64,000 nucleotides of DNA from Gottfriedia solisilvae (GTDB lineage: Bacteria; Bacillota; Bacilli; Bacillales; Bacillaceae_G): positions 744,001 through 808,000 of the forward strand of contig NZ_NETJ01000002.1 in the NCBI RefSeq assembly GCF_002128405.1, given 5' to 3'. Positions 27,900-38,850 of this stretch are shown piece by piece (within the stretch, counting starts at the first letter, position 1; each line of letters begins with the position of its first letter). A program made the position numbers and the translations under genes. A model generated the notes under the pieces. It was not told where the DNA came from. It ran no database searches and saw only the letters and a program-made list of their open reading frames with translations.

Positions 27900-28490
27900 G
27901 TGAATGTGAACATTCTTTACAGTTTAATGAGGCTACGTTCGAGTTTAATTGCCTTATTCATAGTAAATGTACTTGGAACAATCTATGGCTATTACTGGTA
28001 CAAATCTCAATTAATTGAGACACCGAGCTGGCTCCGAATTGTTGTTCCAGATAGCCCAACTGCATCACTCTTTTTTTGTTTTGTTTTATTATTATGGATA
28101 TTTAGAAAACAAAATGGATTAATAGAAGCATTAGCATATGTAAGTTTAGTTAAATATGGTATTTGGGCAGTTGCCATGAATGGAGCTGTTTTATATATTG
28201 ATGGTGGACTTGATAAGATTGCTTATATGTTAATCTTCTCGCATGGCTGCATGGCACTTCAAGCGATTCTCTATGCCCCTATGTTTAAAGTGAAGAGATG
28301 GCATTTAGCGCTTGCTAGTATATGGATTTTACAAGATTTAATTTTTGATTATGTATTTGGAACAATGCCTACATATCATATGCTTGGATTTTACATAGAT
28401 TGGATTGCTTTATTTACTTTTTGGTTATCAATATTTGTGATTTTAATTGCTTATTTCCAGTTAATTTTTAAAAATAGAGCTTCCATCTGA
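27900..28490 (+). CDS. ypjA: Integral membrane protein YpjA (DUF1405)
   Basis: This 196-residue protein has about six transmembrane segments. Conserved blocks are NVLGTIYGYYWY, PDSPTASLFFCFVLLL and KYGIWAV. The start is GTG 27900 (another in-frame GTG is at 27906); the ribosome site is weak (AAAGTGAA). Position after qcrC matches B. subtilis YpjA. Function is unknown. Confidence 0.88.
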   Translation: MNVNILYSLMRLRSSLIALFIVNVLGTIYGYYWYKSQLIETPSWLRIVVPDSPTASLFFCFVLLLWIFRKQNGLIEALAYVSLVKYGIWAVAMNGAVLYIDGGLDKIAYMLIFSHGCMALQAILYAPMFKVKRWHLALASIWILQDLIFDYVFGTMPTYHMLGFYIDWIALFTFWLSIFVILIAYFQLIFKNRASI

Positions 28491-28548
28491 TCAGTTCTAT
28501 TCTTGTCCGTTCTCTCATAATTATTAGTAGTTATGAGGGAGGGATTTG

Positions 28549-29331
28549 ATGAAAAAATTAATAGTGGGAATCAGCATTTTTTTTATTTTCTTTTCATTTC
28601 ACCATCAAAAAGGTTTAGCTAAAATAGATTCGGAAACAACTCTAATAGAAAAATCACTATCTTTAGTTCAAGAAGGTGATTATGTTCATAGTGCAAATCT
28701 CATTGAACAATTTGAAGTAAAGTATATGGAAAATGCTAAAAAGAATAAGGATTTTACACCAAAAGATTTAGAAACAATTTCAGTTACATTCCAAAATGCT
28801 TTGCAAACATTAGAAAATGATGCCAGTGATTCACAAGAAAAAATTGCAAAAGTACTTGGATTAAGACTATTAATTGACGCTAGGGAAACGTCTGTTCAGC
28901 CGATGTGGAAAGAAATGAAAAATGCAGTTATGACACCTTTACATAATATGGACTCAGCGTTTGAAAGAGGCAATACAGAAGCATATGATATTCAACTAAA
29001 TCAGTTTTTACACCAATTTGAGATTATATATCCAAGTTTATTAAGTGATCTCTCGTATGATGAAGTAAAGAAAATCAATTCTCTCGTTTCATTTTTAGAT
29101 GACTATCGTGTAAACAAAGAAGCTTTACCTGCATTTAGTCAAAAATTAGATCAAACTCAAACAGAGTTATTAATGATTTTTGAACAAGGAAACTCAATAT
29201 TTCCACCAGCAACATTTTGGACATTATTTACAACAGGTGGTATTATTGTCGGTACTCTTTGTTATGTGGGATGGAGAAAATATATAGGAGAGCGCAATAA
29301 AAACAAAAAGCAAAGAGAGCATAATGATTGA
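28549..29331 (+). CDS. ypjB: Sporulation protein YpjB
   Basis: This 260-residue protein has an N-terminal signal peptide (KKLIVGISIFFIFFSF), a helical extracytoplasmic domain and a C-terminal transmembrane helix (FWTLFTTGGIIVGTLCYVGW) with a short basic tail. GGGAGGG before ATG 28549 sets the start. In B. subtilis ypjB is induced in sporulation but its role is unclear. It follows ypjA at 58 nt and may be cotranscribed. Confidence 0.85.
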   Translation: MKKLIVGISIFFIFFSFHHQKGLAKIDSETTLIEKSLSLVQEGDYVHSANLIEQFEVKYMENAKKNKDFTPKDLETISVTFQNALQTLENDASDSQEKIAKVLGLRLLIDARETSVQPMWKEMKNAVMTPLHNMDSAFERGNTEAYDIQLNQFLHQFEIIYPSLLSDLSYDEVKKINSLVSFLDDYRVNKEALPAFSQKLDQTQTELLMIFEQGNSIFPPATFWTLFTTGGIIVGTLCYVGWRKYIGERNKNKKQREHND

Positions 29332-29389
29332 CAAATTTCTCGTTTAATCATTACAATATCCTAAAATATCTTTCTTTGGAGGAATAGTA

Positions 29390-30070
29390 ATGGGCTTTTT
29401 AATTTACTTTCTAATTGTATTAATCATACCGATTTATGCACAATTTAAAGTTAAATCTACATTTAATAAATATGCAAAAGTAAGCTCTACATCAGGCATG
29501 TCAGGTGCAGAAGTAGCAAGAAAAATATTAAATGATAATGGATTGTTTAATGTTGCAGTAGAAGAAACTCGTGGATATTTATCAGATCACTATGATCCAC
29601 GTGCCAAAGTAGTTCGTTTATCATCAGCGAATTATCATGGGCATACTGTTGCAGGTACTGCAGTTGCAGCGCACGAAGTAGGTCATGCAATCCAAGATGC
29701 AAAAGATTATGGCTTCTTAAGATTTCGACATTCTTTAGTACCTGTCGCAAATTTCAGCTCAAACTTTTCGTGGATCTTTATCTTAATTGGGATCTTTTCG
29801 CAGGCATCAGGAATGTTATTAGTAGGTATTCTCCTTTTAGCACTTGGTGTTTTATTCCAAGTTGTAACTTTACCAGTTGAATTTAACGCATCTAGCCGAG
29901 CATTAACTCAACTGACAACAAGTGGGATTATTAATTCGAACGAAAATGTGTATGCAAAACGTGTATTGAATGCAGCAGCATTAACATATGTAGCAGCAGC
30001 AGCTGTAGCAGTGCTGGAGTTATTACGTTTAGTATTAATCTATACAGGAATGCAAAACGACGAAGATTAA
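29390..30070 (+). CDS. Neutral zinc metallopeptidase, YugP-like membrane protein
   Basis: This 226-residue protein has an N-terminal membrane helix, the zinc motif HEVGHAIQDA (HExxH) at about residue 95, and two or three more transmembrane helices after it. VEFNASSRA, carrying a possible third metal ligand, follows. It resembles B. subtilis YugP, which is encoded elsewhere, so this gene is extra relative to the B. subtilis ypj locus. Its substrate is unknown. GGAGG precedes the ATG. Confidence 0.88.
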   Translation: MGFLIYFLIVLIIPIYAQFKVKSTFNKYAKVSSTSGMSGAEVARKILNDNGLFNVAVEETRGYLSDHYDPRAKVVRLSSANYHGHTVAGTAVAAHEVGHAIQDAKDYGFLRFRHSLVPVANFSSNFSWIFILIGIFSQASGMLLVGILLLALGVLFQVVTLPVEFNASSRALTQLTTSGIINSNENVYAKRVLNAAALTYVAAAAVAVLELLRLVLIYTGMQNDED

Positions 30071-30073
30071 TGC

Positions 30074-30115
30074 AAAAAGAGGTTCTTAGGCATATGCTAA
30101 GAACCTCTTTTTTTT
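30074..30115. terminator. Bidirectional terminator between the metallopeptidase and YitT genes
   Basis: AAAAGAGGTTCTTAG / CTAAGAACCTCTTTT perfect stem with a 7-nt loop, with A and T runs on its outer sides, located between convergent genes. Confidence 0.92.
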
Positions 30116-30986
30116 ATGGTTGAATCGGAACTTTATTTTCATCAAGTGTAAAGCCTTCTCCCAATACATCGTGAACTTCTGTAACAGCAACGAATGCATG
30201 AGGGTCAATATCTTGAATAATATTTTTTAAATGCACTAATTCATTCTTTGGAACGACACAGAATAAAACATCTTTACTTTCACCAGTAAAAGTACCAGTA
30301 CCTTTTAAGTAAGTTGCTCCTCGTTCCATCTCCTTCATAATACGGGCAGCAATCTGATCATTTTTATCTGAAATAATATTTGCTCCACGTGCAGCATAAG
30401 CTCCTTCTTGCATGAAGTCGATAATTCTTGCTCCAACGAATACAGCAACTAATGTGTACATGGCTTCATAAGCTTTTAAATATGTTAATAATGATAATGT
30501 GATAACAACGAAGTCGAAAACAAACATTGTTTTACCCATATTGATGCCTTTGTATTTATAGACTAGACGAGCAATTATATCAACACCACCTGTTGTACCA
30601 CCGAAACGAAAAATGATTCCAAGACCAACTCCAATAAATACACCAGCAAATAATGAAGCTAACATTAAATCTCCGTGTACATCAATTGTAAATGGGAATT
30701 TCTCAAATAATTTTAAGAAAAATGAAACTGCAACTGTTCCAATAATTGTATAGAGCATTGTAACTGTTCCAAGTAATCTCCATCCAATAAAAAACAATGG
30801 AATATTTAACGCTAAATTTGAAATCCATACAGGAATATGAAGTTCTGCTAAAAGAATTAAGTTAATCCCTGTAAATCCTCCTTCAGCTAGGTTGTTTGGA
30901 ATATTAATATTCAAAATACCAAATGAAAAAATTGCAGAGCCTAAAAGAATAAAAAAGATGTTACGTAACTTCAAATTAAAAATCAT
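30114..30986 (-). CDS. ypjC: YitT family membrane protein (YpjC-like)
   Basis: This 290-residue protein has five or six N-terminal transmembrane helices and a C-terminal cytoplasmic DUF2179-type domain (from about residue 215, with KDVLFCVVPKNELVHLKNII). The start is ATG 30986 on the minus strand, preceded by GGAGGAAG; the length equals that of B. subtilis YpjC. It is the only long minus-strand gene in this part of the window. The family has been suggested to transport small molecules; no substrate can be assigned. Confidence 0.87.
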   Translation of the reverse strand: MIFNLKLRNIFFILLGSAIFSFGILNINIPNNLAEGGFTGINLILLAELHIPVWISNLALNIPLFFIGWRLLGTVTMLYTIIGTVAVSFFLKLFEKFPFTIDVHGDLMLASLFAGVFIGVGLGIIFRFGGTTGGVDIIARLVYKYKGINMGKTMFVFDFVVITLSLLTYLKAYEAMYTLVAVFVGARIIDFMQEGAYAARGANIISDKNDQIAARIMKEMERGATYLKGTGTFTGESKDVLFCVVPKNELVHLKNIIQDIDPHAFVAVTEVHDVLGEGFTLDENKVPIQP

Positions 30987-31122
30987 AAACTTCCTCCATA
31001 CTATTAAAATCACCCTAAACTCTTATTTTTATCTTATATTGTATTTTTTTCAAGTAAAATAATATATAATTTGTCAAAATGTGGTCATTTCGATAAGATT
31101 TAGTTGAGGAGTTGATATTAGT

Positions 31123-31449
31123 ATGCACGAAAAAACGATGAAAGAAATGCAAAATGAAGTAGATACATATATTGGACAATTTAAAGAGGGTTATTTTAGT
31201 CCTTTAGCAATGATGGCTCGTTTAACTGAAGAAATGGGTGAATTAGCTAGAGAAATTAATCATACATATGGTGAAAAACCAAAAAAGAGTACAGAAAAAG
31301 AAAAACTAATTGAAGAAGAGCTGGGCGATGTATTATTCGTAATGATTTGTTTGGCAAATAGTTTAAATATCGATTTACAAGAAGCCCATGATATGGTTAT
31401 GGATAAATTTAATACTAGGGATAAAGATCGTTGGACAAGGAAGGATTGA
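31123..31449 (+). CDS. ypjD: MazG-like nucleotide pyrophosphohydrolase YpjD
   Basis: This 108-residue single-domain MazG protein has the metal-binding pattern [10 protein letters not shown] (ExxxE) and [16 protein letters not shown] (ExxD). Such enzymes hydrolyse non-canonical or excess NTPs. It ends 5 nt before dapB and is probably cotranscribed with it. Confidence 0.93.
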   Translation: MHEKTMKEMQNEVDTYIGQFKEGYFSPLAMMARLTEEMGELAREINHTYGEKPKKSTEKEKLIEEELGDVLFVMICLANSLNIDLQEAHDMVMDKFNTRDKDRWTRKD

Positions 31450-31454
31450 ATCGT

Positions 31455-32258
31455 ATGGAGAAAGTAATTCGCGTTGTTTTGGCAGGACCAAGAGGAAAGA
31501 TGGGAACTGAAGCACTTCAGTTAATCGAAAGAACTGAGCATTTTGAGCTAGTTTCAGCAGTAGATTATAAGTATGGCGGTGGGACTGTTCAACAGTTTTA
31601 TCCGGGGTATCAAGGCGAAGCAGCTGTTTATGAAACGCTAGAAGAATGTATTGAAAATGAAAAATTTGATGTTTTAGTTGACTTAACAACGCCTGAAATT
31701 GGCAAAAAACATGCGTTTTTATCATTGAAAAACGGCATCCGACCTGTTATTGGTACGACAGGTTTTACGAATGATGAATTAGCTGAATTAAAAGAACTAG
31801 CTTCCCAAAATGGTTTAGGCTGTATTATTGCGCCGAATTTTGCAATTGGAGCGATTTTAATGATGAAGTTTTCTGCAATGGCTGCTAAATATTTTAAAGA
31901 CATCGAAATCATTGAGCTTCATCATGATCAAAAATTAGATGCACCTTCTGGTACAGCACTTAAAACTGTACAAATGATCGAGGAAGCACGAGAATATAAA
32001 CGACAAGGTCATCCAAGTGAAGTTGAAACTGAAAAAGGAGCAAGAGGAGCAGAAATGAATGGCATGAGAGTACATAGTGTAAGATTGCCTGGATTAGTTG
32101 CTCACCAACAAGTTTTATTTGGAGGAGACGGGCAATTATTAACAGTCCGTCATGATTCTATGAATAGAGCATCCTTCATGTCAGGTGTAAAGGTTTCAAT
32201 TGAAGAGGTTATGAAGCTTTCTGAACTTATATATGGCTTAGAAAATATTATGGATTGA
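31455..32258 (+). CDS. dapB: 4-hydroxy-tetrahydrodipicolinate reductase
   Basis: This 267-residue NAD(P)H-dependent enzyme of the lysine/diaminopimelate pathway also supplies dipicolinate precursors for spores. Motifs are AGPRGKMG (nucleotide binding), [20 protein letters not shown] and the active-site [23 protein letters not shown] supports ATG 31455 and the length equals B. subtilis DapB. In B. subtilis mgsA follows; here 150 non-coding bases lead to bshB1. Confidence 0.97.
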   Translation: MEKVIRVVLAGPRGKMGTEALQLIERTEHFELVSAVDYKYGGGTVQQFYPGYQGEAAVYETLEECIENEKFDVLVDLTTPEIGKKHAFLSLKNGIRPVIGTTGFTNDELAELKELASQNGLGCIIAPNFAIGAILMMKFSAMAAKYFKDIEIIELHHDQKLDAPSGTALKTVQMIEEAREYKRQGHPSEVETEKGARGAEMNGMRVHSVRLPGLVAHQQVLFGGDGQLLTVRHDSMNRASFMSGVKVSIEEVMKLSELIYGLENIMD

Positions 32259-32415
32259 TATGGAATCTACTTTCATCAAGATGCAATGAGAACTAATGCT
32301 CTTGAACCTGGTTTACGTATGACTATGTAATGTATACCAAATACCTATTGCGACAAACAATTACAGCAAAGACAATTAGAAAATTTTTAAGTTAGTTAGG
32401 AAGTGAGTGAATAAA

Positions 32416-33117
32416 TTGGATTATTTTGATGTGTTAGCATTTGGTGCTCATCCTGATGATGTTGAAATAGGGATGGCTGGGACAATTGCGAAACTAACAA
32501 AGTTAGGATATAAAGTAGCAATCTGTGATTTAACTGAAGCAGAACTTTCCTCAAACGGTGATACAACAACAAGAAGAAAAGAAGCTGAAAAAGCAGATGA
32601 AGTACTAGGGGTTAAAAAACGGTTCAATTTGTCATTACCTGACAGAGGACTTTATTTACATGAAGGTGCCATTAAGGAAGTCGTTCAATTAATTCGAATG
32701 ACAAAACCAAGTATTGTATTTTCTCCATATGAAATTGATCGTCATCCAGATCATGGTAATTGTACAAAAATAATTGAAGAAGCAGTTTTTTCTGCAGGCA
32801 TTCGAAAATACAGTTCATCTTCAAATTATGAAGCCCATAAAGTCAAAAATGTTTTCCAATACATGATTAATGGCTTCCACAAACCGGATTTTATTGTTGA
32901 TATTTCAGAAACAATTAATGATAAACAATTGGCTTTAGAAGCATATGAAAGCCAATTTACACCTGGTGAATCTGGTGTAGTAACGCCATTAACAAATGAC
33001 TATGTAAATAGTGTGATAGCTAGAGAAAAGATGATTGGAAAAGAAGTAGGTATTTCATATGGTGAAGGGTTTATGAGTAAAAAACCTCTTTTGCTAAATG
33101 CTGATTGGCTTCTTTAA
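32416..33117 (+). CDS. bshB1: Bacillithiol biosynthesis deacetylase BshB1
   Basis: This protein of about 233 residues in the LmbE/PIG-L family removes acetyl from GlcNAc-malate. Zinc-binding motifs [10 protein letters not shown] and HPDHGNC are present. The start is uncertain: TTG 32416 is 11 nt after GGAAG, while GTG 32407 is only 2 nt from it; I favour the TTG. It directly precedes bshA, as in other Bacillus. Confidence 0.93.
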   Translation: MDYFDVLAFGAHPDDVEIGMAGTIAKLTKLGYKVAICDLTEAELSSNGDTTTRRKEAEKADEVLGVKKRFNLSLPDRGLYLHEGAIKEVVQLIRMTKPSIVFSPYEIDRHPDHGNCTKIIEEAVFSAGIRKYSSSSNYEAHKVKNVFQYMINGFHKPDFIVDISETINDKQLALEAYESQFTPGESGVVTPLTNDYVNSVIAREKMIGKEVGISYGEGFMSKKPLLLNADWLL

Positions 33118-33152
33118 GAACGAATACAGAGAAGATTATTAGGAGAGATAAA

Positions 33153-34283
33153 ATGAAGTTAAAAATTGGGATCACATGTTATCCTACTGTTGGTGGTTCT
33201 GGGGTTATCGCTACTGAACTAGGTAAATTATTAGCGGAGCAAGGACATGAGATTCATTTTATTTCATCAAGTATGCCTTTTCGATTAAATAAAGTAAATC
33301 CAAATATTTACTATCATGCTGTAGAAGTAAATCAGTACTCGGTATTTCAGTACCCTCCGTATGATTTAGCTTTAGCTAGTAAAATGGCTGAAGTTGCGAA
33401 TCGTGAAAAATTAGATATTCTACATGTTCATTATGCAATTCCTCATGCAGTTTGTGCTTTTCTAGCAAAACAAATGATTCACCATGAGGTGAAAATTGTT
33501 ACAACTTTACACGGAACGGATATTACGGTACTAGGTTACGATCCATCTTTAACAGAATTAATTAAATTTGGAATTGAAAAATCTGATGCAGTTACTGCTG
33601 TTTCGAACGATTTAATTCTTCAAACAAATGATCTTGTTAGTCCGGATAAGGATATTCAAACAGTTTACAATTTCATCGATGAAAGAGTTTACTATAAACG
33701 GAATTGTCGGGCATTAAAGGCTGAGTACGGAATAGAAGAACATGAAAAAGTCATTATTCATATATCTAATTTTAGACAAGTAAAGCGAACAAAAGATGTT
33801 GTAAATGTTTTTAATTTAGTTCGAAAAGAAATCCCAGCGAAACTTCTATTAGTTGGTGATGGGCCAGAACTTTCAGTGCTTTGTAAATTAGTAAATGAAC
33901 TTGGAATAGAAAAAGATGTATTATTTTTAGGGAAACAAGAAAATGTTGAAGAATTATTATCGATGAGTGATGTGAAACTGTTATTATCATCAAAAGAAAG
34001 CTTTGGTCTTGTACTTTTAGAAGCAATGGCATGTGGCGTACCATGTATCGGTACAAGAGTGGGTGGAATTCCTGAAGTGATTGAACATGGTGAGAATGGT
34101 TATCTTTGTGATTTGGGTGATATTGAACAAATTACGTATCACACACTAAATTTATTAAAAGATGAGGAATTGCACCAGAAAATTTCTAAACGCGCAATTG
34201 AACTAGTAAAGGAACGATTCCATTCATCTCAGATTCTTTCACAATATTTATCAATCTATAAGGATTTATTAGGGCTGAATTGA
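33153..34283 (+). CDS. bshA: N-acetyl-alpha-D-glucosaminyl L-malate synthase BshA
   Basis: This 376-residue GT4 glycosyltransferase joins GlcNAc from UDP-GlcNAc to malate, the first step of bacillithiol synthesis. The N-terminal [16 protein letters not shown] and the C-terminal EXE-type motif [16 protein letters not shown] are typical. TTAGGAGAG precedes ATG 33153 and the length is close to B. subtilis BshA. The cysteine-adding BshC is not in this window. Confidence 0.96.
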   Translation: MKLKIGITCYPTVGGSGVIATELGKLLAEQGHEIHFISSSMPFRLNKVNPNIYYHAVEVNQYSVFQYPPYDLALASKMAEVANREKLDILHVHYAIPHAVCAFLAKQMIHHEVKIVTTLHGTDITVLGYDPSLTELIKFGIEKSDAVTAVSNDLILQTNDLVSPDKDIQTVYNFIDERVYYKRNCRALKAEYGIEEHEKVIIHISNFRQVKRTKDVVNVFNLVRKEIPAKLLLVGDGPELSVLCKLVNELGIEKDVLFLGKQENVEELLSMSDVKLLLSSKESFGLVLLEAMACGVPCIGTRVGGIPEVIEHGENGYLCDLGDIEQITYHTLNLLKDEELHQKISKRAIELVKERFHSSQILSQYLSIYKDLLGLN

Positions 34284-34285
34284 CC

Positions 34286-35460
<1,175 letters not shown>

Positions 35461-35476
<16 letters not shown>

Positions 35477-36444
35477 AAGAACAAATTATACAACTATTCA
35501 CGGAAAATCATGACAGGTATTTATCAGGACAATATTTAAGTGATAAATTAGGAATTTCACGTACCGCAATTTGGAAATACATGAAAGAGCTACAAGAAGA
35601 AGGCATTGAAGTAGAAGCTGTTCGTAAAGTTGGATACAAAATAATTGGTAAATCTGACCGAATGACTTCTACAGATATCCAACTCGGGTTAGAAACTAAA
35701 AAATTTGGTCGACAAATAGTCTATCAAGAAGAAGTTAATTCTACTCAAATTATTGCCAGTGAATTGGTAATGAATGATGCTCCAGAAGGTACAATCGTGG
35801 TTGCTGAGAGACAATTAAAAGGTCGTGGCAGACTACAAAGAAATTGGGTCACATCAGATGGTAAAGCAATTGCAATGAGTTTGATTTTAAGACCTTCAAT
35901 CTCACCTAGAGTTGCCCCACAACTTACTTTGCTGACAGCGGTTGCGATTGCATCGGCGATTGAAAAAGTAACGGGAATTCATCCAAATATAAAATGGCCA
36001 AATGATTTATTAATAAATAAGAAAAAGGTTTGCGGGATCTTAACAGAGATGCAAGGTGATGCAGACTGTATTAAAAGCGTCGTAATTGGGATTGGGATTA
36101 ATGTAAATCAAGTTGAGAGCGACTATCCGTTAGAGCTTTCAGATATTGCAACTTCATTAAGAATTGAAAAAGGACAACCATTTTTGCGTGCTAAATTAAT
36201 TCAAGTCATTCTAGCTGAATTTGAAAAGTATTATGAAATTTTCCTAGAAAAAGGTTTTAAACCGATAAAAATTCTATGGGAAAGCTATGCGATCTCATTA
36301 GGTAAGCAAATAAAAGCGACGACATTAACTGAAGAAGTCATCGGTCAAGCAATTGGTATCACTGATGAAGGTCAGCTTTTAATTGAAGATCCAGCTGGTA
36401 TAGTCCATACGATATATTCGGCAGATATATCATTTAATAAATAA
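35461..36444 (+). CDS. birA: Biotin-[acetyl-CoA-carboxylase] ligase and biotin operon repressor BirA
   Basis: This 327-residue bifunctional protein has an N-terminal winged helix (LSGQYLSDKLGISRTAIWKY) and a biotin ligase domain with GRGRLQRNW and KWPNDLLINKKKVCGIL. It can therefore attach biotin to carboxylases and probably repress biotin genes. GTG 35461, 11 nt after GGAG (35446-35449), is the likely start; an upstream GTG at 35449 lies within the ribosome site. It overlaps the end of cca. Confidence 0.95.
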
Positions 36445-36467
36445 TTCTAGTCGTTTTCTCGATAAAT

Positions 36468-36476
36468 TGTTATAAT
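36468..36476 (+). promoter_or_regulatory. Extended -10 promoter upstream of panBCD
   Basis: TGTTATAAT is a perfect extended -10 (TGnTATAAT). No good -35 is visible at 17 nt. Transcription would start near 36483 and leave a leader of about 190 nt before panB. Confidence 0.6.
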
Positions 36477-36482
36477 ATGGAT

Positions 36483-36671
36483 TGAAATGGGTGGTATCCT
36501 AATAGGAACTACACCAAGCATTACCTTTTATGATAAAAATGTGTCTGCCTTGATCCATTATTGGACTGGGACAGAGGAATGAGATGGTTTACAATTTTCC
36601 TTTGTTCTTTCCTGAGCAAAGGTTTTTTATTGTAGCCCCCATTTCCTCTTCATTCAAAAGGAGGAAACGAG
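36483..36671 (+). promoter_or_regulatory. Structured panBCD leader (candidate cis-regulatory RNA)
   Basis: The leader holds several hairpins: one in GGTGGTATCC...GGAACTACACC (about 36490-36515), one in CATTACCTTTTAT / ATAAAAATG (about 36519-36542), the terminator at 36599-36628, and a 7-bp stem TTTCCTC (36642-36648) / GAGGAAA (36661-36667) that covers the panB ribosome site. A conserved pan RNA motif is described upstream of panB genes in Firmicutes; whether this leader matches it is not established here. Confidence 0.5.
36599..36628 (+). terminator. Attenuator-like terminator in the panB leader
   Basis: CCTTTG / CAAAGG stem with a 12-nt loop and six T residues, about 44 nt upstream of the panB start and downstream of the candidate promoter. 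It may be a transcription attenuator; it is too far from birA's stop (about 155 nt) to be assigned to birA with confidence. Confidence 0.6.
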
Positions 36672-37514
36672 ATGAAAACAACGAAGGATTTTGTATCAAT
36701 GAAGGAAAACAAGGATTCAATCGTAATGATTACAGCTTACGATTATCCATCAGCTTTATTAGCTGAAAAAAGTGAAGTGGATATGATTTTAGTAGGAGAT
36801 TCACTTGGCAATGTGGTATTAGGATATGATTCAACAATTAAAGTAACAGTTGATGACATGATCCATCATTCTAAAGCTGTAAAACGGGGAGCAAAAAATA
36901 CTTTCATTGTGACTGATATGCCGTTTATGTCTTATCATGTTTCAAAAGAGGAAGCATTAAGAAGTGCATGCAGAATCATGCAAGAAGGAAATGCGAATGC
37001 TGTAAAGCTTGAAGGTGCGGATGAACATGTATTAGAAGTGATTAAAGCATTAACAGCTGCTGGTGTTCCTGTCGTTGCTCACCTAGGTTTAACGCCACAG
37101 TCAGTAGGAGTTTTAGGTGGTTATAAAGTTCAAGCACGAGATTCCGAAAGTGCAATGAAATTGTTTAATGATGCAAAAAAATGTGAAGAAGCAGGCGCAT
37201 TTGCAATTGTGTTAGAATGTATTCCAAAACAAATTGCAAAAGATATAACACATGATTTATCAATTCCAACCATTGGGATCGGTGCTGGAGTTGAATGTGA
37301 TGGTCAAGTGCTTGTTTATCATGACTTAATAACATATGGTGTTGGTAAGGTAGCAAAGTTTGTTAAACAATATGCAAATGTTTCGACGACAATCGAAAAT
37401 GCAATTGCATCATATGTTCAAGAAGTAAAAGCTAAACAGTTTCCAGATGATAAACATTCTTTCACTATGAAAGAAGAACAGTTAAAGGCATTATACGGGG
37501 GAAGTTCGCAATGA
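36672..37514 (+). CDS. panB: 3-methyl-2-oxobutanoate hydroxymethyltransferase
   Basis: The 280-residue ketopantoate hydroxymethyltransferase performs the first step of pantothenate synthesis. Motifs include [32 protein letters not shown] (metal site Asp), VKLEGADE and [24 protein letters not shown] precedes the ATG but is partly covered by a leader hairpin. The stop overlaps the panC start (ATGA), so the genes are coupled. Confidence 0.97.
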   Translation: MKTTKDFVSMKENKDSIVMITAYDYPSALLAEKSEVDMILVGDSLGNVVLGYDSTIKVTVDDMIHHSKAVKRGAKNTFIVTDMPFMSYHVSKEEALRSACRIMQEGNANAVKLEGADEHVLEVIKALTAAGVPVVAHLGLTPQSVGVLGGYKVQARDSESAMKLFNDAKKCEEAGAFAIVLECIPKQIAKDITHDLSIPTIGIGAGVECDGQVLVYHDLITYGVGKVAKFVKQYANVSTTIENAIASYVQEVKAKQFPDDKHSFTMKEEQLKALYGGSSQ

Positions 37515-38353
37515 AGGTTTTTCATAAAATAAAAGATTTACGAGATGAACTGAAATCTCATCGAATTAATCAAACAATCGGATTTGTTCCAACAATGGGT
37601 TATCTTCATGAAGGCCATGTAACTTTGTTAAAAGAAGCTAGAAGAAAAAATGACATTGTTGTATTAAGTATATTTGTGAATCCTACTCAATTTGGTCCAA
37701 ATGAAGATTTCGATCAATATCCAAGAGACTTTGAAAGAGATGAAAAAATCGCAAGTAATGCTGGGGTAGATTACCTATTTTATCCAACAGTTGATGAAAT
37801 GTATCCAAATGAATTAAAATCTACAATGAAGGTAACGAAACGTGTTGATGTACTTTGTGGCGAAAAGAGACCAGGTCACTTTGACGGAGTAGCATTAGTC
37901 GTTACTAAGTTGTTTAATATTGTTGGTCCAGACGATGTTTATTTTGGATTAAAGGATGCTCAACAAGTTGCAGTAATTGAAGGTTTGATTGAAGATTATA
38001 ATATTCCAGTAACTTTAAATGCAATTCCAACTGTAAGAGAAGAAGATGGATTAGCAAAAAGTTCTAGAAATATTTATTTAAGTGAAAAAGAACGTTTAGA
38101 AGCTCCATCCTTATATAAAAGCTTACAAAAGGCTATAGAGGATATTAAAAATGGAGAACATAATGTTGAGCTACTAATTGAACAAATTGCTCAAACAATA
38201 AAAACAGAAACGTCTGGCACGATTGATTATATAAATATTTATTCATATCCTAATTTAGAAAAAATAGATACAATCAATGGAAAAATCATCATAGCAATTG
38301 CTGTGAAATTTTCAAATGCTCGATTAATTGATAATATAATCGTTGATATTTGA
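37511..38353 (+). CDS. panC: Pantothenate synthetase (pantoate-beta-alanine ligase)
   Basis: This 280-residue enzyme joins pantoate and beta-alanine with ATP. Signatures are [14 protein letters not shown] (HIGH-like), [21 protein letters not shown] and the KMSKS-like [10 protein letters not shown]. It overlaps panB by 4 nt and precedes panD by 22 nt. Confidence 0.97.
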   Translation: MKVFHKIKDLRDELKSHRINQTIGFVPTMGYLHEGHVTLLKEARRKNDIVVLSIFVNPTQFGPNEDFDQYPRDFERDEKIASNAGVDYLFYPTVDEMYPNELKSTMKVTKRVDVLCGEKRPGHFDGVALVVTKLFNIVGPDDVYFGLKDAQQVAVIEGLIEDYNIPVTLNAIPTVREEDGLAKSSRNIYLSEKERLEAPSLYKSLQKAIEDIKNGEHNVELLIEQIAQTIKTETSGTIDYINIYSYPNLEKIDTINGKIIIAIAVKFSNARLIDNIIVDI

Positions 38354-38375
38354 TCGTATGTAGGGGGAAAAATAG

Positions 38376-38759
38376 ATGATTCGTACAATGATGAGAGCAA
38401 AACTTCATAGAGCGACTGTTACAGAAGCAAATTTAAATTATGTTGGTAGTATTACAATTGATGAAAATTTAATGGATGCAGTGGATGTTCGTGAAAATGA
38501 AAAAGTACAAATTGTAAATAACAATAATGGTGCTCGACTTGAAACTTACGTAATCCCAGGAAAACGTGGAAGTGGAGTCATTTGTTTAAACGGTGCTGCA
38601 GCTAGACTTGTTCAAGAGGGCGACAAAGTAATCATTATTGCTTACGGTCAAGTTGAAGAAGAAAAGCTTGAACAGCATGTACCAAATATTGCAATTTTAA
38701 ATGATAACAATGAAATTGTCGAAATGATTGGTAAAGAAATAGCAGGGACAATTAAGTAA
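38376..38759 (+). CDS. panD: Aspartate 1-decarboxylase proenzyme
   Basis: The 127-residue pyruvoyl enzyme makes beta-alanine from aspartate. Self-cleavage is expected between Gly24 and Ser25 (NYVGSITID), where Ser25 becomes the pyruvoyl group. [20 protein letters not shown] is typical. It completes panBCD, so the cluster can make both halves of pantothenate except for ketopantoate reduction (panE elsewhere). Confidence 0.97.
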   Translation: MIRTMMRAKLHRATVTEANLNYVGSITIDENLMDAVDVRENEKVQIVNNNNGARLETYVIPGKRGSGVICLNGAAARLVQEGDKVIIIAYGQVEEEKLEQHVPNIAILNDNNEIVEMIGKEIAGTIK

Positions 38760-38760
38760 T

Positions 38761-38793
38761 GGAAATCCCCTCTTTTTAGGGGATTTTTTTGTA
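38761..38793 (+). terminator. Terminator of panBCD
   Basis: AAATCCCCT / AGGGGATTT stem with a 6-nt loop and seven T residues. Confidence 0.92.
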
Positions 38794-38850
38794 TTGTTTA
38801 ATTTGTTTTATGCAAAATAATCACAATAGAGAAAATGGAGGTGGCAAAAA

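Noticed and set aside
32259-32330. After the dapB TGA the same frame stays open for 23 codons to a TAA, suggesting read-through or a late nonsense mutation
   Set aside because: The protein ending at the TGA already has the full family length, and short open stretches are common in AT-rich DNA.
36483-36515. GGGTGGTATCC in the panB leader considered as a T-box sequence
   Set aside because: It lies almost at the transcript start, lacks the upstream stem I specifier loop and the ACCGCG part of the T-box motif, and pantothenate genes are not usual T-box targets.
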